From: Agapanthus africanus
Taxonomy: Eukaryota; Streptophyta; Magnoliopsida; Asparagales; Amaryllidaceae
Assembly (NCBI GenBank): GCA_030015575.1
Contig: JASDDO010000006.1
Coordinates: 319,286,361 to 319,350,360 of the forward strand
Reading direction: 5' to 3'
DNA: 64,000 nucleotides
Part shown: positions 12,601 to 23,400 of the stretch, one piece after another
How positions within the stretch are numbered: position 1 is the first letter of the stretch
How the letters are laid out: every line of letters begins with the position of its first letter
Program-made: the position numbers and the translations under genes
The notes under the pieces: generated by a model
Seen by the model: only the letters and a program-made list of their open reading frames with translations
The model's database searches: none
What the model was told of the DNA's origin: nothing

Positions 12601-13122
12601 TTCTCCGTGTCCAGTAAACGGAGTTTTGGTCATTTTACCCTTGATGCAAGACTGACAAGTCGCATAAAATTTAAATTCAAACGGATTCAAATATCCATCT
12701 TTATGTAACTTGGTTAGTCTTGTTTCGTTAATATAACAAAGTCTACAATACCATATGAATGCTTCATTTATATATGGAGTTTTTCTTTTGTTTATATGCT
12801 GGATGTTGAAAACCGTGTGTTGATTCAGGATGTAGATTCCGTTATTTAGTGTATCATACCCAATCAACTGTTGATTTAGGTTAATGTTCATAACATTACT
12901 TTGCAATACAAAGTAATATCCTTCATTGTCTAACAAAGATATAGATATTATATTACATAACATAGTCGGTACAAAATAACAGGGATTCAAAATCAATATA
13001 CACCCTAAAGGCAACCCTGGGTGATACTCTCCCATTGATGCAGCATCAACACTTGAACCATTCCCAACACGGAGAGTATGATCACCTTTCTTCAAAACTT
13101 TATTATTTCGTAATCTCTGCAC
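12589..13122 (-). pseudogene. Fossil copia GAG-pre-integrase region
   Basis: Contains the GAG-pre-integrase zinc-binding region: a LCYINETRLTKLHKDGYL segment followed by CQSCIKGKMTKTPF, the usual C..C end of this domain. The upstream part (LRVGNGSSVDAASMGEY, VPTMLCNIISISLLD) matches the stretch between protease and integrase in copia polyproteins. Fossil. Confidence 0.85.
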
Positions 13123-13212
13123 ACAATTTTAGATGTGAGAACCTGAACCGGTATCTAATACTTAAGATGCAGAGTTTATTGAAAAACAGTTTTCGGTGAC
13201 AAACACACCTGT
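13123..13212 (-). pseudogene. Fossil copia protease start
   Basis: Minus-strand translation shows VLDTGSGSHI, the aspartic protease active-site region of copia elements, preceded by GVFVTENC, which matches the same place in the plus-strand copia near 47270 (GVFITENC). The gag part of this element is not visible. Confidence 0.7.
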
Positions 13213-13600
13213 TCACCGCCGAAAAAGAGACGAACTGGGATGGATCGTCTTGCCTGAATTTGGGGGTAGATTCTATTTGGACTTATCTACCCATCTCTCC
13301 GAAAATACCAAGTTAATTTATGTCACCATATATCGGAGGTTTGGATAGATGCGGCCGTTGTAGCAGTCTTCATCAGATTCCCTCTCATTTTATGAGAGGT
13401 TTTTTGATTGTAGGGAAGCTCTTCCCTGCAGGCGCAAGCCCCTGCAGTTAATTACGTTACCGCATTACGATAACCACTTTCTCCTTCTCCAGCTGTTCAC
13501 TTCATGTCGTGTTTTTTTTTGTTTTGGTTGCCCGTGGATTGTATACGGAGATTAGTTTCTGTCGCTGCCCGTAGGGCGCGGATCAGTCCAAATCTGTATA
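13213..13600. repeat. Diverged direct repeat, copy 1
   Basis: Starts near CACCGCCGAAA and includes ATCGGAGGTTTGGA, GGAAGCTCTTCCCTGCAGGC, AATTACGTTACCGC and the TGCCCGTGGATTGTATAC block. Copy 2 at 15384-15760 has the same order of blocks at perhaps 85% identity by eye. Confidence 0.8.
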
Positions 13601-13868
13601 TTTTATATTTGGGTTTGGTTTATTTAAGGACCGTTAATCTGGTTTGAGATTAAGATCAACTTAAATGTATGAGAATTTGGGCTCAATCTATTTTAAACTA
13701 AGGATACATTAGTCCTGTTTGAGACTAAGATCAACTTAGCAATATTTTAGGATCATTTTTACTTAAGATCCAGTAAAAGAGCATTTGGGCTCAGCTGCAA
13801 CAAAACTTCAGAGACTTAGCCAATTTAGGCTTAGTCTACTTAGCCTTTTCTTTTTTTTTTTATTCAAA

Positions 13869-14270
13869 AGTGCTAAGCACTCATTTGGGCTCATTTTGTT
13901 CAGCCCCATTGTTTTTATGAAAAATTGCTAAGCACTTGTTTGATGCTCTGGCGCTCACATGGGTATCATGTGAAGCATTCAGTTATGGGCGCTGCCCAAT
14001 CAGTGCTAAGCACTCAACCGTTTCGGCTGTATATGAAGTGCTAAGCACTTTTTATATGGTGCCCACGTGAGGAGCACGTGCGGCGCTGGACGCTGCCCAA
14101 TCAGTGCTAAGCATTCAGCCGTTTTGGCTGTATATGAAGTGTTCAACACTTTTTGTGTAGTGCCCATGTGAGGAGCACATGAGGCGCTGGACACTGCTCA
14201 ATCAGTGATAAGCTCTTAGCCGTTTTGGTTATATATAGAGTACTAAGCACTGTTATTCAGCGCATACGTG
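13869..14270. repeat. Tandem units of about 110 bp carrying paired hairpins
   Basis: Units repeat AGTGCTAAGCACT (arms AGTGC and GCACT around TAA), CCGTTTYGGCTG, then a six-base arm pair around AGGAG. In one unit the arms are CACGTG/CACGTG (14064-14080); in the next they are CATGTG/CACATG (14165-14181). At 13955-13973 the pair is TCACATG/CATGTGA. Arms therefore differ between units yet remain complementary. Confidence 0.8.
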
Positions 14271-14460
14271 CATTTCACGTGAGGTGCTGGCCTTCTGCTT
14301 TGGGCGCCCGTGTGTTTTCACGTGAGGCGTTAGGTGCTGTTAAAAGGGCACCCAAGTGGGAAACACGTGAGGCGCTAGTTCCCCCCTCTTTTTTAGAGAT
14401 TAAATCTATGTTAATGACATTTTGACCATTAATGATCACCAAGATCTCCGTTTTTGAAGA

Positions 14461-15330
14461 TCTGGGATCAGGTTTTTCTTTAAGAACTAAGTTCTTTTAT
14501 AGGGTTTTTTTCCTTTTGTTTTTCTTTTGGACCTAATTCTTTTCTGAATAATTGATTCTCAAGAACAAGATCTTTCCGATGAGAATTAAATTCTTAACTT
14601 GTGAAGATTTGTCTTGTGGATCTCTGATCCAGATAAAGAACTAAGTTCTTTGAGAAGGGTTAAACTCTTAAAATAGGTAAAAAGAGATATTTTGATTTCT
14701 GAATTTCTTTTACCTAGGTTTCTTTTGAAAGGGAAGTCTTCCTCTCTGAGGATTGAATTCACTATTGTTTTTAGAAGCTTTATGTATTTTTCAGAAGCTC
14801 ATAGGTTTTTTTTATAATCTTGAAGTCTCGGTTCCTTTATATAGTGGAGGCAAGTTTGTTACTTAATTTTGAGAAAATCTCTCATTGAAAGATTCCAATT
14901 GATTTAATTGGACTCAAAATTGAGTTGGGGAATTTTACCAACCATTGGATTTTTGATCAAAGGACTTCTGTTTTTACAGAATATGTTCTCTTGTTTTTTA
15001 ACAAGATTGGGAAAATATTTTCCCATATACAGAATTTATTCTGTAAAATGGGGATTTTTTAATCACCATTGGATTTTTAATCCAAGGGTTCTCTATTTTA
15101 TAGAGAGCAATCTTTTTGATTGGAAAGATTGAGGGAATATATTCCCAAAAATAGAATTTTATTCTATTGTTGGATTATTGATCCAATCGAGAGTGTCTTT
15201 CTTATTTAGAAAGATTTGGGAACTGTTTTCTCCTACTTATATATTTTGATGATTTATCATCTCCATTGGATATTTGATCCAACGACTCTGTTTATAAGAG
15301 AGTATCCCAACTTTTTGTTAAGGAAAAGTA
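14461..15330. repeat. Run of short inverted repeats
   Basis: Includes AAGAAC-TAA-GTTCTT near 14482, AGAAT-TAA-ATTCT near 14582, TGGGAAAATATTTTCCCA near 15009 and CTCTAT-TTT-ATAGAG at 15091-15105. The last one sits at the same place in its repeat as CTCTGT-TTT-ACAGAG at 19.63 kb, a paired change. Confidence 0.75.
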
Positions 15331-15383
15331 GAATTTAATTCTACCTGGGCGCCGGCGCTCACGTATTGCGCACGTGGGCACTG

Positions 15384-15760
15384 TTTACCGCCGAAAGACA
15401 GGAAAGACGAACGTCTTGCCTCAATTTGTGGGCAGATACTATTTGGGTTTATCCATCCACCTCTCCGAAGATGCCAAGTTGATTTATGGCACCGTGTATC
15501 GGAGGTTTGGACGGATGCGGCCATTGTAGCGGATTTCGTCAGATTCCCCCTCATTGTGAGGGTTTTTTGATTGTGGGGAAGCTCTTTCCTGCAGGCACAA
15601 GCCCCTGCAGTTAATTACATTACCGCGTAGCGATAACCACTTTCTCCTGCTCCAGATGTTCACTTCGTGTCGCGTGTGTTTGTTTTATTTTTGGTTGCCT
15701 GTAGATTGTATACGGAGACTAATTTGTGTTGTCGCCCATAGGGCGTAGATTAGTCCAAAT
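15384..15760. repeat. Diverged direct repeat, copy 2
   Basis: Second copy of 13213-13600, starting at TTTACCGCCGAAAG. It contains TGCCTGTAGATTGTATAC at 15696-15713. After it come four short repeats of AGTTTAAGGACRTTRCGGTC (about 15939-16065). Confidence 0.8.
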
Positions 15761-16433
15761 CCATATTTTCATATATTTGAGTTTGGTTTGATTTAAGGAT
15801 CGTTAATCTCATTTGGGATTAAGATCAACTTAAACGTTTGTTGAGGATACGCTAGTCTAATTTTAGACTAAGATCTATTCAGCAGGATTTTTGGGATCAT
15901 TCAGACCCAACAAAAGAGCATTTGGGCTCTATTGCTTTAGTTTAAGGACGTTATGGTCCATAGATCACCATTTTTTGTATGAGGGTTTAGTTTAAGGACG
16001 TTGCGGTCTACAGCTAGTTTAAGGACATTACGGTCCATAGCTAGTTTAAGGACATTGCGGTCCATTGTGATATGCTCATGGGTTTGGGAATGCACCCAAG
16101 AGCTGTTGGCTGTCAGGACCCTCCACCTCTCTGACATCGTTGAATAATTACAACGACATATACCAGAGGTGTGGAGAGATGTACCCTTGAACCAATTTCC
16201 AGATCGAGGGAGATGTGGTATGAACGTCATTTTAGATGCCATATGTTAGGAGATCATTAGTCATCTTTGGGACTAGGATTGGTTTGGGGGGACCTGAGCG
16301 TGGGGGCTCGGTTGATTGGTGACCAAAAAGGTCTTGGCCTCGGAAGACTTGGCTAATTTGGGCTAAGGTTGGCCCCTCATAGTGTTAAACACTGATATTT
16401 GTTTGGCGCTCACGTGCTCCCACGTGAGGCTCT

Positions 16434-18665
16434 TGTTAGTTATATGTATGCCCTAGAGGCCATTACTATACATGGGATGTATATTGTAGTGGATGCTGGG
16501 ACATATATAGGGAGGACTTTCTTGCTCGACATGATAGTATGCTATCTGGTTGCTCTTTACCTTAACGTGTATACTGATTGTCTCTCTGTTACATGTTGGT
16601 AAAGCCCTTAGGATCTGTACTTGACTACCTGGACTATGATGCGGATCATACTTGTGGGGACATGGTAGTCTATAAGTACATCCTTCAAAGTCCCTAGTCG
16701 TGGGTGTATCGAGACGGGGCATCGATATACCAGAGTAGACTAGCGTGTACCTTCTCGACCCATACAGATGGGCGATGGATGATCCCATATCCATCGGTGT
16801 TTGACATCAGAGGAGATATACGGGTGCTCAGTAGAGACTGGGTACACTGGACGGACTCGCCGAGAACTCCCAGATGGTATTATACCTCACGTCAGATGGC
16901 AGTTCTCTGGTGACACTGGTACAGAGTAGTCTGTTGACCCGAGATCGTCATAGAGTCTTGTGTGGTTCCCACTGTGCTTTGATTTCCATCTTACCACGTC
17001 CAAGAGGGCGTGCAAAACGGTGGTTTTTGGGTACAGTCCCGAGTCACATGGAGGCAATGAGCGATAGGAGGGGATTCGTCTCTCCCGGTATATGGGGGTT
17101 GATGTTGCGCTGTGTTCGATTGGCTATAACAGGAAATCCCTGGCCAGGGTTGCTGAGATTTACTGGTAAGTGTTACCAGTAGTTTCTCGAACAGTTATAG
17201 ACCTCATATCGACACGACTTATTGAGCTACTGGGGTCTGACGTTTACCACCCCTAGGCGAGATATGCGACATATCAGACGATCAGACCGGACTGTACGGT
17301 AGTGTTACTGGTCGGATTCACTGGAGTGTGAGCGGGCTTGCTCGTCGATCTTCAGATCGCTCAATACCCGGGTGGCCGTTACGTTTAGCAGACCGCTTGC
17401 GGCTTGTGGATGTTTGATATGATCATCATCCGCTGCCGGCGTATTGACGAGTCTTTAGAGTCCTACACAGAGGTTTCCTGGGTCAAGCGAAACGAAATAG
17501 GAGCGCATATGAGATATGTGCGGGACCGAGAATAATGCGTGTATGTGATACCGTATTCTATTCTCGCGATAAATATATCGAAAGGTTGTATGCGATATAA
17601 CCTAGTTATCGATTCAAGCGTTGATTCGATAAGCCGATATATTAGATACCAGTCGGTTATGTGCGCATGACCGGATCATTGAATCAAATGTTGATTTAAT
17701 GATTTAATGCATATTTATATATTTGATATATTGCTTTGCATCAACTAGTATCGGTTTACTTAAGATGGATTTTCTCGCTCGGGTGTGCGCATTGTATATG
17801 CGATATACTTTTGTGCACTTGCTTGTATCATGTTTGATGATACATGTCATGCTAGGGTTCAAGTGTAAAGATTAAACCTTGGTTAATGAAATAGTTTAGG
17901 GTTTCTTATTTGTTATTCATTTATCTATTTATTTATCCTTTTTATTTTTGATAAATGAATAAATGAAAATGAGAAAAGAATGGTGGCTTCTTTTGTTCTT
18001 TAGTTGAAGCTTCATGAAGCTTTGTTCAAGTCAACCATACTTATCTCATCCTTAACCCTAACCATTCCCACTAACCATGATTCATTCTCTACACTTAACT
18101 CTAGTTAATATTATGATAAGAATTCATTTTCTTTTCATTTTCTATTAACTTATCATAATGTTTTTCTTCTTCTTCTTCATGCTTCAAGTGAAGAAGCTTG
18201 AAGTCCATCAATGGTGATTGATGCATATGAGTGAGAAATCCAATTCTAAAGTCTACCCACTTCCTATTTCTTCATCCTCTACCTCTTGCCAAGTAGTAGA
18301 GTGTGTTTCCTTCACAAGTTTCATGACTTGTTGAAGGTGGAGCTTGATTCATCGATGCTTCGACGTAGATCATCTTCGGCATGGACATCGACGACCTAGC
18401 TTGCCCATTCTCCGACGAAGTCGACTCTAGAGCCCGGATTTGATTTGGACAGCAGAGATGACCTCGTTGCGGAGCCGTGGAGGTGGATATCCGGATCTAC
18501 AAAGGTTGTAATTTCCGTATCTCTTTAGTTAACTGTTAACTAGTTCTTGTTCGCCTAGATATCTAGTTATCGATCCGTACACTAGGGTTTGTAGGCACCA
18601 TAATTTTTGAAATTGCCATGGTTGATGGCTTGGGAGACCTCACTAGGGTGCCTAGGAACCCTGCA
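16434..18665 (+). mobile_element. Solo copia LTR with target duplication GCTCT
   Basis: A 2.23-kb LTR starting TGTTAGTTATATGTATGCCC and ending ACCCTGCA, matching the LTR pair at 35219-37417 and 49985-52175. It is flanked by GCTCT at 16429-16433 and 18666-18670, with no internal sequence. It interrupts the hairpin-rich region and continues directly into it on both sides. Confidence 0.93.
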
Positions 18666-18699
18666 GCTCTTAAGCAGTGTTAAACACTGAAATTTGGAG

Positions 18700-19100
18700 C
18701 GCTCACGTGTGGCACATGAGGCGCCTGAGAATTGGGCACTGATTCTTTGGGTTTATTCCCTTTTTCTTTTATAAGTGGTAAGCACTATTGGGGGTCACGT
18801 GGGATCACGTGAGGCGCCCCAAAATGGGAGCTGTCTTTGGATTTGTTCCCATTTTCCTTTTGAAAGTGCTAAGCACTATTAAGGGGTCACGTGGAATCAC
18901 GTGAGGCACCCCAAAATGGGAACTGTCTATGATTTATTCCCTTTTTCCTTTTGAAAGTGCTAAACACTATTAGGGGGTCACGTGGGATCACGTGAGGCGC
19001 TCCAAAATGGGAACTGTCTTTGATTTATTCCATTTTTCTTTTATAAGTGCTAAGCATTTGTTTTAAGGGGTCATGTGGGAACACGTGAGTCGATCTCAGT
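18700..19100. repeat. 91-bp tandem repeat, four copies
   Basis: AGTGSTAAGCACT-like cores start at 18774, 18865, 18956 and 19046, a period of 90-91 bp. Each unit holds the AGTGC/GCACT hairpin and a GGTCACGTGGGATCACGTGA inverted pair, then CCCCAAAATGGGA. Units differ by a few bases. Confidence 0.88.
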
Positions 19101-19113
19101 TGTTTTTTTATGC

Positions 19114-19255
19114 AGGGTTAAACCCTAGTTTTGTCAGAGGAATTAAATTCCTATATCTTTTGGAAGAATTAAATTTTCAACTTGTGGGGAGATCTGTTTC
19201 TGCAGACCTCAACCAGGGGAAGAACTAAGTTCTTTTTTGGAAGAGTTAAACTCTT
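19114..19255. repeat. Four hairpins with TAA centre and different arms
   Basis: AGGGT/ACCCT (19114-19126), AGGAAT/ATTCCT (19138-19152), AAGAAC/GTTCTT (19220-19234) and AAGAGT/ACTCTT (19241-19255). All have perfect arms around a TAA centre, the same layout as AGTGC-TAA-GCACT elsewhere in the region. Confidence 0.85.
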
Positions 19256-19503
19256 GTAATGGCGAAGAGGAGATAAAATGATCTTTAGGTCTTTTTTTCT
19301 TATCTAGGGTTTCTTTTCTCAAAAGTGAACTCCTCCCTTTTTTTTGTTTCTCAAATCTTATAGGGGGTTTCCTTTTTTTGACTTAGAGTCTCGGGTCCTT
19401 ATATATTAGAGGCAGGTTTATTGATTTAGTTAAGAAAATCTCTCGTTGAGAGATCTTAATTGATTTGGGGATTTTATCCACCGTCGGATCTTTGATCCAA
19501 GGA

Positions 19504-19800
19504 CTTCTGTTTTACAGAAGACATTTTTCTTATTTTTAACAAGATTGGGAAAATATTTTCCCATACAGAGCTTATTCTGTAGCTTGGTGATTTTTAATCA
19601 CCATTGGATCTTTAATCCAACGGTGCTCTGTTTTACAGAGCATAATCTTTCTTGTTTAGAAAGATTGGGGAAATATTTTCCCATACAGAGCTTATTCTGT
19701 AGCTTGGTGATTTTTAATCACCATTGGGTTTTTAATTCAACGGTGCTCTATTTTACAGAGCGTAATCTTTCTTATTTAGAAAGATCTAAAGAAATATTTC
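19504..19800. repeat. End-to-end hairpin chain, about 121-bp unit
   Basis: Consecutive perfect stems: CTTCTGT/ACAGAAG (19504-19520), TGGGAAAATATTTTCCCA (19546-19563), ACAGA/TCTGT (19565-19580), GGTGAT/ATCACC (19586-19602), TTGGAT/ATCCAA (19604-19620), GCTCTGT/ACAGAGC (19625-19641), AATCTTTCT/AGAAAGATT (19644-19666). The block then repeats with small changes to about 19800. Few bases lie outside a stem or loop. Confidence 0.88.
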
Positions 19801-19864
19801 CCAAATAGGGTTTTGATCCCTTTTATTTAGAATTTAATTCTATCAGTTTGGAAGGTGATTAGGA

Positions 19865-20300
19865 ACCCTCACGTGTAGTACGTGACCCCCATAGCATTAA
19901 ACTGGTTTGCTTATATGTAGCAGTCCCAGAGAAAGGCATCACGTGTTGGCACGTGAGCTGATGTTCAGGAATGTCACGTGTGGCACGTGACCCCCACAAA
20001 ATTAAGCCCAACAAATAGCATCACGTGCTGACACGTGAGCTTCTCTGGCCTGTTATTTATTTTAGGAAGGCGCCTATATACTTTGTATACAGATGCTCAC
20101 GTGTTTGCACGTGAGGCTCAATTTTAGCCTTAATTGTTAAGCGCAATGCCTATAATCTTTGCTCCAAGGTGCATCACGTGTGAGCACGTGATGCTCCATT
20201 AGAGGAATTTTTCCCATCGCTTTTTATTTATTATTTATTTTTTTATAAGGGAACAAATGCCCCCACAGCGTTGTTCTCACGTGGCTTGCACGTGAGTGCA
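19865..20300. repeat. Inverted CACGTG (G-box) pairs
   Basis: At least six hairpins with CACGTG in both arms and loops of 3-5 bases. Outer arm bases differ but match: GTCACGTG/CACGTGAC (19973-19991), CTCACGTG/CACGTGAG (near 20097 and 20276) and GCATCACGTG/CACGTGATGC (20171-20194, 10 bp perfect, loop TGAG). CACGTG is the plant G-box core bound by bHLH and bZIP factors; whether it acts here is unknown. Confidence 0.85.
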
Positions 20301-20472
20301 ACGCTGTCACCTTTACAGCTGTAGGATTGCCTAGGGGAATGGGGAGCAACTCTCCGTGAAGGTCGCCGTTTCGACATGGTAGAGAAGGCAGAGAGAGAAT
20401 TGGAAAACTTTATTTATTGTTTTGTTAACCCTTCTATCTCTGATCCCACATTTGGTGATCTCTTCCCTGTAG

Positions 20473-23400
20473 TGTCACGATCCGAAAGTATGGAACATGA
20501 CCGGCACTTAAACTACGAACGTCTCGAGGCGTACGTAATCTAAGTAAACCGAAAACCCAGAAATCCAAACCAAGAAAAGTAGTAGAGTGCAGGAAAAACC
20601 AACTTAAAGCAAGTAGTTTCAATAGCATAAGCCGAATTATGCGGTTTTTAAAAACATCAAAAATTTACTGAAAATTTCGGCAGAGTCTCCTTTGTAAATA
20701 CTGGCCCCCAAATGGGATACAACATGAATAGTATACGAAATCAAGAAAAAGGCATCCCCAAGCGGGAGCTAGCTCTTCGTCAATCGACGGTCACAACCAC
20801 ACAAGCAATATAATATACAATGCCAACGGCGAGGATCAAAACTCAAAAGGAAACTCAAAACCACCAGAAATGTAACGAGCGACTCTAAGGTCGAAAGAAT
20901 AAACAATACTGGTCTCTATCTCAATAAATACATGTTTGGTTGATGGAATTTACTAGATACAACTGAATAATATTATACAAGGTAATATGATGGGTACGAT
21001 ACAAGAAAAACCCACCTACTAGCAAGTCACCCGAATAAAACTGAGCCCGCAAAGCCGTATTGAAACCTGTACGGCAAAACCTGCAAGAAACTGGGGTACA
21101 ACGGGGGTGAGTTGCCAACTCGTGAATAGAAGAACATCTACGCACAGAAATCGCATAAATAACGCAATCCTAGGTCAATGATCATAATATATCCTCAAAT
21201 ATAAGTATAACAGGCAGCCTATAACAATGGCTAGGGTAATATCTAACCCGAGTATAATTTCATGTGCCCGTGTCAGTGCCTCAGGTAGCAATATATCATA
21301 TGAATGAGGTATGAATGCATGAAACAGAATACATGTAAATGAAGAAACTGTTTTCATAAATTAGTGAGATTTCCTTCGTATTTTTAAACTGAGGTATCAT
21401 AAATGAAATCAGTATCAACAGTGTCTAGCATCGACACAAAACATAAATCTCACTGTCTCGAAATATCAATGTCTCAATCTCAATATCTAGGGCGCCGTCA
21501 GTCCAGAACGGACCCTACCATCCATCTCAAGACCACGACGGTATCCTCCGGATATCCGACGCGTCGGGTAATATCACCGGTAGGTAGTGCTCCCCAGCCA
21601 AGCTCAACGTCAACACCACATTCCTCTTGCCCCGGGGTACCATACCGGGCCCACCATGTACCCGTGACGGTTCCTCCACTCCTCGACACGGATCTCCAAA
21701 ACCACAGCAAACTCATGGTGGACGACACTTTACATCACTAGAAAACCGCAACATTTTATATTTTAAAAGATCATAAGTTGTAAATTTTGCGGCTTTCCCC
21801 GAAATCCAGAAATATCATAAATCTCAAGAAATCATCACAAGTGCATATGTCAATGATAATGAACTAGGCATGAACAACTGAATAACAGTATGCATGAAGT
21901 GGTAGGTAATAACTACAATGTCTAATATGGCATATAAGGAAAGTACACTAATATCATGTCAAAACTACTAGCTAACAATCTAAGTCAAGCAATTATATTC
22001 TCTAAAGTGTACGTGACATGGCAATTACCGATGAAGATGTGTGTGAGCCGACAAATAGGTGTACGTGGTACATACGCATCATCGGTAATGGTGCTAGTGT
22101 CCTAACAGCATGATATCAATAATGGAATATGCAGCAAAATAAATATGCGAGGCAGAGCGAACAGCAATAATGTGCGGGAGCTGAAACTAGACACAACGAT
22201 AACTAATCTGCATTAATCTAATATAAGTCCTACAAATTGGTGCCTTTTGAAATAACCCGAATCATGGGGTTTTGAAAATAGCGGCTACGGTGTTTTTATG
22301 AAAAGATACGTCTTTTGAAATATCCGTAAGATCCCTTGGGCTGTCTTTTAAAATACCCACGATTCGTTAGTTTTGAAATAGGTAAGAAGTCTAATCTAAT
22401 CTAACAACTACACTAAACTATACGGCTGAACTAACAAGCTGAACTACAGGTAAGGAAACCGCCTATCATCTGAGTCGATACATATACATACCTGTATATG
22501 TATAGTCGGTGATCCCGCCTCAATAATATCATATCCGATACCATATCTATAATCAGGCATCCCAAGTCAAGAGTGCGGATCAATCATCAATATAGCTCGT
22601 ACGTAAATCCGTCGTACGGCATCCCAATCTGGGTACGGGTCAATATCACATTCATCATACTATTCACCTGGTATCCTCTTTATCAAATATCATGATCGGG
22701 GTACTGATCTACGTCTAGTACCATACTGATACCGCCTACGTGTGCATGGACATGTGTGAAACACTACGTCAAGGACCCGCTACAACGTCATGTCGTATCT
22801 AAGATACGAACCCTGCTATATTACCGATCTTACGGCCTCAAATCAAATCTCATCGACTCAGCTCAATCCCAAGTATCATCCTCAATCCGTATGTGAACAC
22901 ATAGTCCCATACCCATGTGAACACATAACTATAAAGAGTCCCATGAGCACATATCAATAGGAATGTATGTAAGTATGTATGTGTGTATGTGTAGTGCAAC
23001 ACTACCCTAGGGTTCGCAACACTAAAAATAGTCCAACACACCAATATCCATCCTAAGCATCGTTATTAATCCTAAATAACATATAATAAATGTTGGTGTG
23101 TATACGCATCCGTATACACCACCACGGACTGCGGGGGTGCTATACGCCATCCACCCGACTTCTCCCCGTAAATATAAATCTACTCACCTGGTCCTCGCTA
23201 GCCGGTGCCGACGTCGCCACGCGTTTGCTTGTCGTCTAGAAGTCCTCATGGGGGTACCTACATATCATAATGCACCATATCTCATTAAAATCCGACTCAT
23301 GATCAAAACGACGCACGAATCCCACATAGGTCAAAACCTATGGTTGCTTTCACAAATCAACCCAAAAACCCTCGACGTCGGCGTACAAACGCCAAACCAT

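Larger units (their letters stand above)
13213..16433. other. Hairpin-rich non-coding region, left part (presumed Tat 3' UTR)
   Basis: No coding similarity. The stretch consists of diverged direct repeats (13.2-13.6 and 15.4-15.8 kb), about 110-bp tandem units (13.99-14.27 kb) and many short inverted repeats. The motif TGCCCGTGGATTGTATAC at 13529 (variant at 15696) recurs at 34439 and 52185, linking this region to 32.4-35.2 and 52.2-52.3 kb. Long, repeat-bearing 3' UTRs are known in Tat/Ogre retrotransposons; here the assignment is inference. Short T-rich and AG-rich runs occur but no gene is supported. Confidence 0.6.
18671..20472. other. Hairpin-rich non-coding region, middle part
   Basis: Continuation of 13213-16433 after the solo LTR. 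It is made of a 91-bp tandem array, TAA-centred hairpins, an end-to-end hairpin chain and inverted CACGTG pairs (listed separately). No coding similarity. The last 150 bp before 20473 show nothing specific. Confidence 0.65.

Noticed and set aside
19545-19808. 87-residue open frame with an internal protein repeat
   Set aside because: The protein repeat simply mirrors the 121-bp DNA tandem of palindromes; no codon signal.
19865-20300. Host promoter with G-boxes
   Set aside because: No gene follows, and the CACGTG copies are part of repeated hairpins across a much larger non-coding region.
21403-21741. 112-residue frame conserved in both LARD LTRs (also 28850-29188)
   Set aside because: Conservation follows from LTR identity. 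Overlapping frames on the other strand are conserved equally; no family match.
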